Source of the DNA: Rhyzopertha dominica
Taxonomy: Eukaryota > Arthropoda > Insecta > Coleoptera > Bostrichidae
DNA: 64,000 bases
Direction: 5' to 3'
Assembly: GCA_025024175.1 (NCBI GenBank)
Contig: QCXZ01000138.1
Location: 50,377,092-50,441,091, forward strand
Position numbers and translations under genes: made by a program. Each line of letters begins with the position of its first letter. Positions within the stretch are counted from its first letter, which is position 1. This document shows positions 19,901 to 32,208 of the stretch, piece by piece. Below the pieces are notes generated by a model. It made no database searches. It was given only the letters and a program-made list of their open reading frames with translations, and was not told the DNA's origin.

Positions 19901-22900
19901 CTGCTATCTTCAGAGTCACTCAATTAGACAAGCAGTAAAAGGCACGCGCGCCGGAAAATAAATATGTGGAACGTGCACAATTAAATTTTAATGCCCATCG
20001 GCGAAAACGCAGAACAACAAAAAATCGACTTTCTACCTAAACTGGCTAATTCAATTTGCATTTCAGTGGTCTAACGTCATTATTAACCCGGACAGACGGA
20101 TTTTGTTCAGGTTCAGATGATGCGATTAAAAATTGCGGACAAAAGGACCGCTGTGTTTAGATTAAATAGAGTGGTTTTTTACATTCTAATTAATTTGCGA
20201 CTTTCACTGGGTAAATCCGACGGTTTAGACGAGACGTTCGCGACATGTCGTGCTGTAACGTTCTCGTAGTCGTAATTTTCTGAATTAGAAAGACTGCTAA
20301 TAGAGCATGTGAAGGGTGTAATTAAGGATGTGTCGCAATTCATAAAATCTAAATGTAAGGGAAATTGTTAAACATTTCTTAATGCTTTTAATATGTTAAA
20401 AAAGACGAAATTTCATTAGAAAGCTTTTGAATAAGTTTAATGAAATTTTTGCAATGCGTGTACTTTACGTCAGCAAAATCTGGGTGTGAATCTTAGATTA
20501 ATTAATGCAGAATTACATACAAACTTGCTTTATGATATAACTAACAAGATCTACAGTGAGGTTCAAATGGTAGTTATTTGTTGTTAATCTGACAAGGAGG
20601 TGAATCCATTTATTTTATTTGTTATAATTCTGGTAATGATTCTTAGTGTAGTATTAAAAAGATTTATCGCTCTATAATTTGGTGGTACCTTCTTGTCACC
20701 CATTTTAAACAGTAGGATGGTGATGCTAGTTCCCCCATTCACCAGGAATTGCACATCTAGAGAGACTCTTATTGACTAAATTCATCATTTTTTTAAGTGC
20801 ACCTCCGCTATATATAAGAAGCTCATTCGTGATCTCATCCAAACCTGGGCTCTTTCTGTTTTAGGTCTTTTGCAATGCTGTTACAATGTCCTTTCCCTAT
20901 ATGAAAATATTGTCATCGATCTGTATTTCTGATGTATTCAATAGTGTTCTTGTTCTGTCTGTCCTGATTAAACGCCAGATCTGTTTTGTAGTCATGTTTC
21001 CCAGCATTTGTACTTAATTTATCTAACAAGTGCTATCATGTCATTCGGTTTTTTCAAAGCTTCTGCGGTCCTCGTTGCTATATGGTCTAAACAAGCTTCT
21101 TTATTCTTTTTAGACTGTTCTTTGATTTCCTTACAAAACCATGGTGTTTGGCTTCGTCGTGGTCTTTATTGAGTTGTGCTTTTTTTCAACTAATGTTAAT
21201 ATCTTTGTCTTCTTTTATCGGATTTTCGTTTAAATTTTCCTGTAATCTATTTTGATACAATTCTCTGACGGTTTGTCCCATAGTGATTCAATGTTAATTT
21301 TCTGTTCTCGTGTTTTCATTACCTTGTTCTTGCTTGCTCTGAGTGGAAATCTAACTTTTCCAGCACTAAACTGTGATCACTACCAACGTCAGCAGAATTT
21401 GTTACATCCAGTATTTGTAACGGGTGTATACATCTATTGTTTGTATTTTTTTTCGACAAAGTAAAACACTTTTCGTCGTCCACACTTTGCTGTTTGCAAA
21501 GTGAACAGTCCTTGACATTTGACAACATTCTGATATTCTTCTGGTATTCTTTGTAACTGGACATTTTTTATTTTACGAAATTTTAAACCATTTTTAGCTA
21601 ATTTCCCTGATGGTCATATGCGTTACATTAAAACTTGAAAAAGACGAATTAATTTTCTCGCCGAAGTTCTAATCTGTGTCATGCACATTCTAGTATTCTG
21701 TTGACCGTTCCTAGGAGCAAAACTCTTGGGCGGCCACTTTTTGGCAAGTTTATACAAGAAATACATATTTTGATATAAAAAAAATGATAGCAAACTATTT
21801 CAAATGTTTTATTGTTTACGTCAATAGGTTCTAAATGAAAGCAGTAGATGTACCTTAATAAGTGCAATTTGGGGGCCAAAGTCCAATACTTTTAATAAAA
21901 TCTGTATTTGTCAACTAAGATGCATGTAGTGTGATATGTATACATATAAGAAAATCAGGTACAGCCAATAAAATAGAATTAAAGAACATATTATTTCAAA
22001 TACTGAAGTAATTTAATTTGCTAGTAATTCACATGTAAAAAGGAGCACCATGTATATGATACGTCATCCGAAAATCCGAAATTATATTTCGAGGTTACTT
22101 GCTCTGAAAAATTTATGGCTGGCGAATAATTAGCAGTGATATGTTTCAAGTGGTTCACTACACTTTAGTAACCTTTCACGATCAATGCCAGTTCTGTGTT
22201 CCAAGGTGCATCAGATTAATAAATGTAGCAATAGACACAATCACTTATTTTTTTCATATGGGACAATCAAGGATATACTATCAAATGTTGACAGAATCGT
22301 TACTAAACTTTAGAAAGGTTCTATTTAGTTCAGGTTTGAACACAAAACGTATTTTTAAAGCATGTACTTCACATTTAGCCGATTGATTGAACACGACTTG
22401 GAGTTTATACAAAATCCTACACTCTTATTTGGAATTTGGTTCATTACCAAAATGTCCTCTCTTTTTGTAGTGGTAGTTAGCATGAGGTATAAGACATAAA
22501 ATTTAAGCAGACTGTTACACTCATGAAACATACTTTTCTGACAGATGGTAATCGAGAATTTAACACGCCAGTGGGGCTTCAAAATCCATTGGTGTACCTA
22601 CATGTTTCTCAACAAATCAGGATTAAAAGGCGGCGTTTCGTAGGTGTAAGTACGAACCTTNTTGAGTGTCTTTGACACTATTATTTAACCAAATCTGACG
22701 TTGAAGGTCATTGTGGTGACATTCGAGCTCCGACCTTCAATTACGAACAAACCACTTGCATGGAACTGAGTAACAGGGAAAAAAAGTCGGTCATATACTT
22801 TCAGTTCGCGAACTGACATTCCTTTTGCGATATTTTTTACTTCCACCGCCTTAACACATCTCGAGCAGCTAATGACCATTCCAACCCTTCACGTTCTGAA

Positions 22901-25900
22901 TATGCCCACAGATCTGATGAACCACATCCGTGCATGCACGCTGCAGCCTTCTTAGTTTTTCTAATTAGTGAAAAAACCGGTACAAGGTTTAGTGGCTTAG
23001 CGACCATTGAAAAAATGCGATAGCGCTTGTTGTGGCGCGTCTGTTTTGGTCCGTCTTTGGATGAAGCCAGACGAGCGATTAGGAATTCGTTATGGCTGTG
23101 TCCTCAAGGCGAACGAAGCCAGTGACATCAACGACTAATGTGTGTTAACGAGAATCATCAAATTACGGAATCAAGGTCGACCAGGTGTTTTCTGGATCGT
23201 AGAAATGCTTTCTACGTTTGGAATCGATTTACATAGTATACTCGTCCAATTCCTATACAATAATATTTTAACTCCAACAATGAGAGGTTATTTTAACATT
23301 ATTTCAAATTTAACAACGTCAAAAATTTTCTACCTAAGTTACCCCTTAACATATCTAATTGAACTTACATCTTCTATGATGTAATCCAAATTCAAAATGT
23401 CGTTCTGGAAGCATTCCGTCATCCACTTGGCGCAGATGTCCGTGTAGGTGAAGTACTCCTCGTCGTGAAACACAGTGATGTTCCTAATGATTTCATCGAG
23501 CATCCTTAGCTCTTTCCATATGCTGGCTCGCAAGATGTTCTTGTTTCCGTCTTTGGATGTCACGATGACCCTGCCGAACCGACCTAGAAGCAGAAAGGAA
23601 ATTTACAAACAATGGGAACACGATATGACAGATGGGAACATTAGAAAGCAATCGAAAATGGGGAAACAGCGCCGGAAGTGTGTCGATTTTTAACTGTCCC
23701 AGGTGCATTACACGAGTCAAAGATTGTAGCAGAAGTATGATAAGGATCGAAGACTTGGAGAAACTAGGATCCATGAATAACAACTACAGAAAAAGCTTTT
23801 ATCCTTAAAAGTGTAATAAGTATAATTCCTATTATTTATTTGGTAAGTGTAACATAGTAACTTAACGTTTCTAAATAATGCAAGGTTTAAATCCAATCGC
23901 ATAACTAGGATACTTCTCAATTTTTTATAATCTACACAAGTGAATAAAACAATCCAATCACTTTAGATTTCCAACTTCATTCGAAAACTACATTAATAGA
24001 CCTTCATGTGGAGTTAACCCTAATTCATGCAAAATATTTGGCAATTTTCACTTTTAATTTTCATTCTAGAGTGTAAAATTTTTCACATTTACTTTTTCTG
24101 ATAAAGAACATAAAATATTAAATGAGGGTCTGAAATTTATTTCAGCCAAAACATTAACATTATAAATCATATCCACTTTTTTGCAATTGATCGTAGTGCT
24201 ATTCCTGAAAATATATTTCATGAAGTTTTAAATAAAAATTAATTTTTAAAATCAGGTACAGAAACATAAATAGCATTATTTCAGGAGATAAACGTAAAAT
24301 GTAAAAACATTGTATAAATTACTCCACAACGTAGAAATTTCATCATATTTTGGAACTGAAAAAACCCTATTTTATTATCCTTCATGGTATGCTGTACCTA
24401 GTAAACTCTTTTGCATGTGTAACCAATAATAAGCAAGAAGCAAAAACTACACGTTTAAAAACAATAAATTAAGGCCGTTTACAAATCAATCGGTCAAGGA
24501 TAGAATTTCGNAAAGCCGTACTGGCAATTTCGACAACAATAAAAACGTCTTCAATTTACGTCTTGCAATGCANCCGTGCAATTTTATTTATTCTGCGGAA
24601 GTGAAAATACCTCTTTCGTCATGGTGTTTTGCAACCTGATAACATAATGTTACGTTTACTGATGATTATAGACAATTGCCGACACCATTATGGATCTGGA
24701 ACGATATCTCCAATGTAATTACTTCTTTCAGAACGACAACAGCTGTAAATAATGCCATAAGGTGTGTTAATTATCTCGTCGAACCTTCCACGGTGTTAGT
24801 ATGGTTCAATTAATTCTGATCGGCTAAGAGAATTCAGAACCAACGATTCTATAACAGTTATAGATACTAGACCCAGTGTACTTTTAACTTCACGAACAAA
24901 AAGTAAATTTACAATTAACAAAGTTTAAAGACAATATGAGTATAGCTTCTAATACAAAGGTGTTCATTTACTTGACGTAACTACGTCAACATTTTGACAT
25001 AAACAAATTCTAGTACTTACCAATGATTTTAATGATTAATACTTACAAATACTACTTAAATTATACCTCCACTTAACTAGAGAAAAAAATAGCAAAGCAT
25101 TGTTTTTAGACAAGTACAATTATTCAAATATACTGGAAGGTTCAAAACATGCCCGAACTATCGTTTCTATTAAAAAAGGGTAAGTGGGTCTGAAGTAAAT
25201 TATATAGAAAAGTACCCTAGCAGAAAGCATAAGCATTTGTAAAAACTTATTAGGAAATTTAATAGTTATCCTGTAATATGTTCCATGAAAATATTCATAA
25301 ATCCTTCCAAAACCATTCTTTTCGAATCTCATTTCTTGACCTTAGTTTCCACAATCTGATTCTACAACGGACCTTATCAAATTTTTGATTAAAGTAATTA
25401 AAACCCGTGCAATAGGCTAACCAGCGTTTCGCCACTTAAGCAAGGTTGTTCCGTCCGATTTGTTTTTCTCAAAGTCGCCAGTATGTGCTACACATTCCGT
25501 TTTTACCTGCAAGCAAAAATACCTCAAGGAGAATGAAAGCAACGGTAATGTGACGGCGAACTGGTATCAACGCCTTATTTCCATAAATCGCTCAGTTTAT
25601 GCAAGTGTTGGAGCTATTGTTACTGCGGTTACGCTACCATTAAATGCTTTACTAGATCAGTTGTGATCAAATAAATAGCCGCAGACTGTTTCAACCTCTA
25701 GCATTTGTAATTTTGTGGGCTGTGGTCAGCTAACTTTTTGCCTTGCGAAATACTTTAGTAAATATACCTACCTTATGATGTGTTTGGCGTTATGCTCACT
25801 CATTATTTCAATATTTCCACATTGATACGTTTTCTTTTATTGTTCTTGAATTGTGGATTAAGGAATTTGGACTATACCTACGGAAATAAAAACCGCCAAA

Positions 25901-28661
25901 AAAGTTTGTGTATATTGTGATAGCAAGTCAAATTTCAGAGGGTAAAGATGATAATTTAGATACCATAATGCTACAGCTTTAAGGTAACAGTTACTATATA
26001 TACCCAGCTCTAAGATAGTGAAATAATAATAGTTAGTATCTACACTATCATGTATCTTTTTATCTACATCTTTTTTTTGTATAAGAGCTGTCCATATTTT
26101 TTTCTAATGATAACCATTTTTATATTTCTATTGTTTTTGGTACCCATCTTAGATGTTCTATTTTAGATACTTATCCAGACAAATATCTAGGCATATTTGT
26201 AAATTTAGTTGCAGTTATTAAAGTTAGGAACATTTGGTTACATGTCTCAGGCATATTCTATTTTTTTGCGGACGGGACTGTCACACTTATAGATAATACA
26301 GTTAGTTGACTTTGATAATCACCCAGTAATTACAAGTGTTTTGAAAAGTTAGTATTGCATGCTGCAATAAACAAATAACAAAATAATAATCTTGGTATCT
26401 TATTTGTATTGACAAATTTAACTTAAATACCTGTACATCAATAGATATATAATACAGTTATTTAACGTAATAAGTATGTCGATTTGTATGTCTCTCTCTA
26501 CATGTAGCTCTTTGTGATAAATTATTTTGGATGCTAACTAATCTCGTTTATCTATGATTAAAATAGTGTATGTGATTAAGGGACCTTTCTAGATATTATA
26601 AATATTTTTATAGAGATATGACACCTAAATATGTTATAAAGTCTCGCTGCTCAATCAGAATTAGAAAGATTTTTAATGTTTTCATCGTCCAATAAAAGTA
26701 AATGATGAAAGAAGTTTGTTTGAACGTAATATTCTGGCATTAACTATCGAAGTCGACACAAGTGACCAGAATTCAAATATGTTTAACTATAATCTACTAC
26801 AACCTAAAAAATTGAAATAAGCCAATATGGAAACAGGAGATGTGCATTCTAATAAGCCTAATTAGAAGAGATAACAAATGCAATTATTGTTCATTAGCAT
26901 TATTTAGCACGTCTTTCTATGAGCGTACTTGCCTTAAAATATCTTTAACCTCTCTAAAGAAAAGCATGCTATTATTATAGGTAAGTAATTTAGGTGTCTT
27001 AAAATATATCAAAATGTTATGATAGTAGCATACACCACACATTTTTCTGCTCCAAAGTATAATCAGAATATCAAAAAACGTGGCCTAAACTGAAAACGTG
27101 TTTCTAAAAATAAAGCTAAAACTGATTTGAACAAGATAAAATTGCAATACTGCTTATTTTTTTCCAAAACATTGATCTACATATTTACCTTGATCTCTAA
27201 ATAAGCAAGCTGGTACAATATTCTGGAATGGGTCTTTCTTTCTACGGCTAAATTTTCCTATCTAAGCTCTTAAGTAAAATCAGTTTCTAAATATGTAATG
27301 CTACACTAGAGAGGAGGTTTCGTACTTGGTAAGAATGTGTTCAAAAAGTTGAATTCCGTGAGATATATAATTGTTCCAAGAAATATTGGGACGAAAAAGT
27401 GGCGATATAATATACTTAAAAAAAAACTGGGTCACGAAAGACGTAGTGGACCTAAATTGAGTCCTGTGAGATAACGGCAATTTTGGTACCTACCTACGCA
27501 TTGTGCTAAGTTGTATGATATCTATGTTTTAAGTTTTTTTGCCAAACATACTTCTGTCAAAGCTGATTTTGATTTATATTGATGTAATATTAGCTTAAGT
27601 AAATGAGTCTGAAGATTTATCCAGTATCCAGTTCTCTTTTATACCGTTATCAGATGTATTTCATGGTTCAATTTGTTTTGTTCCGATAAACACGTTGCGT
27701 CAAATTTACTAGGTTGATTAAGTCTACCGATAACAAATCGCAGTTGCTATATATAATCTTCCAAAACAATTTATATTTTATCAGAACAATAATTACAACA
27801 AACAACAATTTTCCCATTAAGGCCAACGTATCTTTTAATTCTCTTAAACTAATTTGTTTCTGTGTAATTTAATAAAGAATCTCCTCCTCAACAAGTAGTG
27901 TACCATTATCTAATTCTGTTCAAGTGACCGTCTCCTATAGAAATAGATCGCATTTATCACTATGTTTACACGCTTCCTTGCCTTTTGAACTGAACTATGC
28001 TCATTTACATCTTCATTCATATTGCTTCGTTTATATTCCAAGCACGTTTGCTCAACTCATGCCCATTTTCCAGTAGAAATAGTTTAACCATAACATTACC
28101 ATTTGTATATGCCCGTAAATGTGCTGTTACCTAAACGAAGCAAAGTTGTGCAGTTGTTTTATACAACTTCCAGTGGTACGCTTTTTGGTGTGGATTAATG
28201 TGGAATGTCTTAATTTTAACGCAATTCTAGAACTGGAAATAATTTTATCTATCCATGGATCATGTTAGTTTTTAAGACGTTACAGATCAAAACCAAATCA
28301 AGATTTATGTTTTGACACATGCTTCAAAGGAACTATCGAATAATTAGGTAATGAGGAAGTGGGATAAATTCGAAATACTTTAATACTTACCAGCCCTAGT
28401 TATCCTCGCTACGTTGAACTGATACGAATAATTCAACTTGAAGAATTCCTCAACAACTGCCCTCTCGTATTTGCCCTCTCCGTTTATCGGGCTAAATAAA
28501 TATTCTGGATCTATATTCGTCTTTATTCTTTGGTAACCAGTGGCGAAGAACATGGTTAACATCACGGGGACTAGCAAGAAATATCCTGGGCGTCGGCCTA
28601 CCAGTAACCCCAGTCTGTAGAACGCTTTGTTTAATATTTTGTCGACTAGTCTGATACCCAT
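7971..28661 (-). CDS. Patched-related RND membrane protein (PTCHD3/Ptr-like), 10 coding exons
   Basis: This is a sterol-sensing-domain protein of the Patched/Dispatched/NPC1 (RND) superfamily, expected at the plasma membrane. Coding exons in transcript order: 28661-28391, 23583-23369, 18139-17958, 14392-14208, 13747-13589, 13400-13068, 10137-9831, 9775-9556, 9499-9290 and 9046-7971. All borders are GT-AG and phases match. The ATG at 28661 follows an acceptor (TTTCAG), so an upstream 5' UTR exon exists that I cannot place. Family hallmarks are an N-terminal membrane helix after GRRPGYFLLVP, the sterol-sensing core with GIGIDDTFVMLAAWRRT, a second membrane block with GFSVDFTAHICYAYMSSKA, and a polar, Arg/Tyr-rich tail of roughly 180 residues. 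The coding sum is 3,158 nt, one short of 1,053 codons. The reading frame breaks at about 8696-8699, between STILG and MVALLLADNYIF. Drosophila Ptr is the likely counterpart, but orthology is not shown here. Introns carry many transposon relics. Confidence 0.93.
11430..11784 (-). pseudogene. hAT-like transposase C-terminal remnant
   Basis: A minus-strand reading frame ends with CVITNCSSERSYGSLKIT, which resembles the C-terminal hAT dimerisation motif (V-T-N-C-S-x-ERSFSxLK) of ZMYM1/DUF4371-type transposases. A stop codon follows at once and two N bases lie upstream. No zinc finger or DDE part is visible nearby. It sits in an intron of the Patched-like gene. The call rests mainly on this short motif. 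Confidence 0.45.
12060..12460. other. GC-richer intronic patch in the Patched-like gene
   Basis: This 400-base stretch is clearly richer in GC and CpG than the surrounding AT-rich intron (10138-13067). It has no ORF with recognisable domains and no transposon hallmark that I can name. It could be a conserved regulatory element or the remnant of an inserted sequence. Confidence 0.35.
14400..16220. other. Intronic stretch with no gene seen
   Basis: AT-rich intron DNA between the exon ending at 14392 and the Penelope-like element. I see no ORF with domain similarity and no clear repeat. Confidence 0.6.
16352..17863 (+). mobile_element. Penelope-like retroelement (PLE-1), decayed, with inverted ends
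   Basis: A reverse transcriptase fragment is followed by a GIY-YIG endonuclease remnant, the order that defines Penelope-like elements. A perfect 34-bp inverted repeat encloses it (16352-16385 and 17830-17863). The coding part begins abruptly at about 16441, so the N-terminal RT portion is missing. The 3' region at 17758-17785 carries a small hairpin followed by GAAAC. The element lies inside an intron, on the strand opposite to the host gene. Confidence 0.88.
16441..17660 (+). pseudogene. Penelope RT plus GIY-YIG endonuclease, broken
   Basis: The open part (about 16441-17232) starts in the RT palm with ILVSFDVSNLFTSIPLNE. It continues through DDGLPMGSPLSPVLAEIFM (motif B) and YVDDVFCIW, the catalytic YxDD of motif C. 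After the stop at 17230-17232 a downstream frame reads NKTGIYQIKCMQCDMIYIG, a stop codon, then SGRAIKNRIKEHV, which is the GIY-YIG nuclease core. A later stretch, HCERKGKKLNLLELLEIKKA, matches the usual PLE C-terminal tail. The stop codons, the missing RT N terminus and the frame changes make this a dead copy. Penelope proteins copy RNA at nicked DNA ends and often give complex flanks. Confidence 0.88.
18469..18860. repeat. Foldback (palindromic) element
   Basis: The left arm (18469-18656) and right arm (18731-18860) are inverted copies separated by a 74-base loop. The inner ends match well (TAAATTTTACTTAATT on one side and its complement on the other). The left arm holds an extra block of roughly 55 bases (about 18533-18587) that the right arm lacks, so either it gained an insertion or the right arm lost it. 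No coding capacity. It fits a MITE or foldback element in an intron of the Patched-like gene. Confidence 0.82.
19058..19385 (+). pseudogene. DDE transposase N-terminal fragment (mariner-like)
   Basis: The frame from about 19195 reads VRTLEDEKDILNRIAENP followed by KLSNRRLTSRF. This resembles the N-terminal helix-turn-helix of insect mariner/Tc-type transposases (pattern: vRTpE.E..vL..v..nP..StRrla). The sequence ends in stop codons and no catalytic DDE part follows. CCACCCTGTTTACAT at 19071-19085 resembles a transposon terminus. Similarity is short, so confidence is moderate. Confidence 0.45.
20575..21570 (-). mobile_element. Non-LTR retrotransposon (LINE) fragment, RTE/CR1-like
   Basis: On the minus strand the order is: an endonuclease C terminus (NSADVGSDHSLVLEKLDF, near 21390), a linker with KEIKEQSKKNKEACLDHIA, the RT start with NRKSPGLDEITNELLIYSGG (frame-corrected), and TSITILLFKMGDKKVPPNYR with AINLFNTTLR further on. 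Several frameshifts and stops break it, and it ends before the catalytic YADD motif. It is truncated at both ends and sits in an intron of the Patched-like gene, in the same direction as that gene. Confidence 0.75.
21850..22000 (+). mobile_element. Penelope-like 3' fragment (PLE-3)
   Basis: About 150 bases match the GIY-YIG-coding part of PLE-1 (17307-17460) in order and orientation. They share TTAATAAGTGCAATTTGGG, then a region around TGCATGYARTGTGA, then AATCAGGTASAGC and AATTAAAGAACAT. It is too degenerate to translate. The shared intron suggests either two insertions of one family or one split insertion. Confidence 0.6.
22400..28380. other. Long intronic stretch, mostly featureless
   Basis: Apart from the coding exon at 23369-23583, this intron DNA is AT-rich with no ORF I can assign. 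A minus-strand frame at 22685-22879 (64 codons) and a plus-strand frame at 25460-25666 show no recognisable domain. Confidence 0.55.
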
Positions 28662-28664
28662 TGT

Positions 28665-29985
28665 CTGAAACAAAGAAAAACAAATTGAGATATAAATGTT
28701 GTGTCAAAAAAGGATTCGAGTAATTGAAAAATAATAATAGAGGTCTTAAATATATGAAATATTCACTTAGAGGCTACAGTTTTATCTAACAAAGTTTTTC
28801 AGTTGCTTTAACATCTTGGATTTAACCTTTTTCTGAAATTTTGATTGTTTTATTTATTTAATTTATTATGTATAGCTTTTATATAGATAATTACTGAACA
28901 AGCAGATTATTGAAGGAATTATAGGTATCGAAAAACAAGCTTTAGGCAACAAACAACTTGGAAGGAACCTATATTTCTTTTGAAAGGGATGGAACCGTTT
29001 AAAAAAATGTCTGCAGATCGATAATGATCTCTAAAACTTCAAAATGTACCGCAACCTACTAATAAAATGACCAACAATTATAAGTTAGTCTCAATCTGTT
29101 AACGCAACCCGCAAACGCTTGTTCGTGAGAGAACAGTACCTTTACAATTTATACCTGACCTTTTACAAATCACACATTAATTTCTCCTTCTGAATCACGA
29201 TTACTAAACACATTTCAGTACCAGTGCATATCGCGGTGGCACCAATAAGATCGCGGGCAAAAACGGACGTAATTGTTCCTTTCAGCCTTGTAAAGTTTAT
29301 TGCTGTAAAACTGAAAGTATTCGAGTTTTTCCCGCGGCATTTTGTGAGGAAAAAAACGCCTTGTCTCAGTTCAAGTACAATGCTGTAGCCACTTGGTGTC
29401 ATGACACAGTGAGACATGGATTTTTGCATTTCTCATTTATACCCAGTTATATCATTGTTCAATTGCCGGCAGATGTATAATAATTTGGTCTGTTAGGAAA
29501 CTGAATGGTAAAACGCGTTTGCCAACTGTTTGGGGCCGAATTTTATTAAAAAGATCTGGCATATTGCGAGCATTACTTTCACCGGTGTATTATAGCAAGA
29601 CGTTGTTGCTGCCAGACGTTGGCAAATGTTTTTGTTTCAACATGACGATGAAACAGCAACTACAGAAAGTGAAAACCGTAAGGAGGTATTTAGGGGGAAA
29701 AACTTAAATTTGGGTTTAATTACGCTAATCAATAACCGGGGCAGTTGGATTTTCAATTAACTAATTGGAGTATTTAGTAGAAGAAAACGTCGATACGTGT
29801 CAATTTTTTGATATGGTTCGCCAGTTAAAATTGATTTTCACTCACAAATTAACAATTTCGTTAGGGACTTATTAGTATAATTCACATCTTGTTAAAATTA
29901 GCACTTTATATAGTTTCAAGCGTTATCTTAGTTCCCACTGAAAAAAGTAGGAATTGGACATATAATTCAAATTAATTGGGGAGCA
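28665..29985. other. Region upstream of the Patched-like start, no gene assigned
   Basis: The first coding exon begins after an acceptor at 28665-28666, so the promoter lies further right. Short frames at 29163-29429 and 29519-29707 have no recognisable domain. I cannot identify the 5' UTR exon or a promoter here. Confidence 0.5.
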
Positions 29986-30691
29986 TAACTATAGTCCCAT
30001 CTTAATTTTAAGTTTTTCTTCCTCAAATGCAAACGTAAATTAATGTAACTAACAAGAGCGATAAAAGAAACGAAAATAATAATAAATAATAGAGTCATTT
30101 ATTAACAGTTCCCGTATTTTAACAAAATATTTTTTTTTAATTGGACTGGTGCACAACTATCGCCCAGAACTGAACAAATTCTAAAAAACATTCCTAAATT
30201 AATAATGGATTCTATAATTCATGCTTCCAACAAAATTATTTAATATTCTTGGTTCCAAATTGCCCCAAACCTCTTCTAACGAATTTTAGAGTGGTGTTAT
30301 ACTGTCAGTTATCGGCCTAACTAAGATACTCCAAAGGTTTTCAATTGGGTTAATGTCAGGTGAACAAGAAGGGCACTCTAACAATTCGATATTTTAGTTG
30401 ACAACTAAGCCATCGACTCTCTATTGATATGAATCGTCGCATTATCTTGTTCGTAATTGTTATTTAAAAAAGGCATTAAATTTGTTTCAAGAACTTGAAT
30501 GTACTCTCGACTGTTCATTCATGTTGATGTGTAAGCCAATGTTAAAACGCTTCCTTTTGTAAAGGCATCCCATACCATTAAAGTACCACCTCCACAGTTT
30601 CTTTTTGAAAGATACTCAGGTTCTCTCCTCAAATCTCGCCAATAACAATAGAAACCATCAAGATTAATTTTTTTTCATCACAAAAGATAAT

Positions 30692-30748
30692 CTGAAATTA
30701 AAAAAAAAACATGGTTTAATTCGAGCTTTAATTGTAGTTTTGGTTTAC
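30692..30748 (-). other. Intron-like 57-bp segment in the Tc3-like transposase
   Basis: On the minus strand the segment starts GTAAACC and ends with a T-run plus AATTTCAG. Removing it joins NWEN directly to IIFCDEKK in frame, restoring the expected transposase spacing. Its length matches the short introns of DHX8 in this window (about 50-59 bp). Confidence 0.65.
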
Positions 30749-30835
30749 ATTTTCCCAATTTCGATTCATATTCTCAAGAGCGAATTCCAAACGGAATGGT
30801 GATGAAGAAGTCTCGAACATTTTCAGTGTACAATG

Positions 30836-32208
30836 TGTTCACTTTTCCTTATTGTATTTATTTGTAGGTTCTGGCTCCTTTTTTATAGATTAAAGACACT
30901 TTTTTTCAATAATATAATGTTTCGACCTATAATTTAGGCCTTTGTCGAATGTTTTTATTTTGCAGATTGACAAATTATTATGAAAATCAATATGACATTT
31001 ACAATTTTGATATTAATATAAAATGTACCTTCAAGTTTGTTCCTTTGCTATTATTGTGGATGGTAAACGTGAGAGGGTGTGTTTAAATGATGGTGTAGTA
31101 GGTATTACTTAGTCCTTGTATGTCAGTTGTGTCGTTTACATATATGTTTAGGTTTTTTGAATATGTATCATTTCTAAAAATTGTCTTTTACGCTTATGTT
31201 GTTCCGTAGTAATAATTTTGGTATTATCAAAGTCAAAAGTGTGGTCAGTTTGTTCTTGATGTTTTTTTTAAAGCTGTGTAGTTGTTATTATTTTTTTGTT
31301 GTTGTAGTCTGTTTTTAAGTATTGTCCTGTCTATCCTATAAATTGTTTGTTACATTCTTTACATTTTATACTGTATATTGTATATGTTCTTGTTTCTCTT
31401 GGTGTTTTTGTTTTTAACGGTGTGTAATTGTGTTAAGTGGTTTATATGTAATTTGGAAGTTATGTGGTTTTAGTAGGTTTTTTATTTTTTGAGTAAGTGG
31501 TGGTATATATGGTAAGGTTAAGTACGTTATGTTTGTGTTTTTTTCTTGTTTTTCATATTGAATACTATTGTATAGTTTTTCTGTTTGTTGTTTTTTTGAG
31601 TTACTTATTAACTTAGAGGGGTAGTTGTTATTTTTTTAGTATTTTAACAGTGGCATGTAGTTTCAATTCTAAGTTCTGGACTAGCTAATTTTATTATTCG
31701 TTGTATAGTATTGTTTAGAATAGCTATTTTTTGTCTGTAGGGGTGGTTAGAATCGTAATTTAGTAGTCTTCCTGACGCAGTTGGTTTTAAATACCATTTT
31801 GTGAGAATTTTGTTATCTTTTTCAATTAATGTAAGGTCTAGATAGTTAATTGCGTTTTTCTTCTCTGTCTCTATGGTAAATTGTAATTTTGGATGATAAC
31901 TATTAAATAAATTTAAAATTTCGTTTACTTTGTCTTTTGGTATTATTAAGAATAGATCATCTACATATCTTGTATAAAATTTTATATAATTTATTTTGTT
32001 TGTTATTGTTATTTCTAAATCTTTCATTATTATTTGTGCTATATTGCTTGAGATGAGTGATCCCATTGCTACCCCATCTATTTGTTAATAACAGTTGTCG
32101 ATAAAGATCTAAATTATAGGTCGAAACGTTATATTATTAAAAAAAAGTGCCATAATTTATAAAAAAGGAGCCAGAACCTACAAATAAAAACAATAAGAAA
32201 AATTAACA
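30836..32208 (-). mobile_element. Penelope-like element PLE-2 with ~110-bp inverted flanks
   Basis: The inverted flanks are 30836-30947 and 32098-32208, about 90% alike by eye. They enclose a minus-strand RT fragment at 31644-32090 reading IDGVAMGSLISSNIAQIIMK (motif B) and YTRYVDDLFLIIPK (YVDD, motif C). A decayed GIY-YIG region follows around 31300-31390 (YSIKCKECNKQFIG). The RT is cut off at its N-terminal side exactly where the inverted flank begins. AATGTGTT occurs at 30832-30839 and 32237-32244, a candidate target-site duplication within the Tc3-like transposase. Confidence 0.87.

Noticed and set aside
22685..22879. 64-codon minus-strand frame in the Patched-like intron
   Set aside because: No splice sites in phase with the neighbouring exons and no recognised domain; the exons on either side already join correctly.
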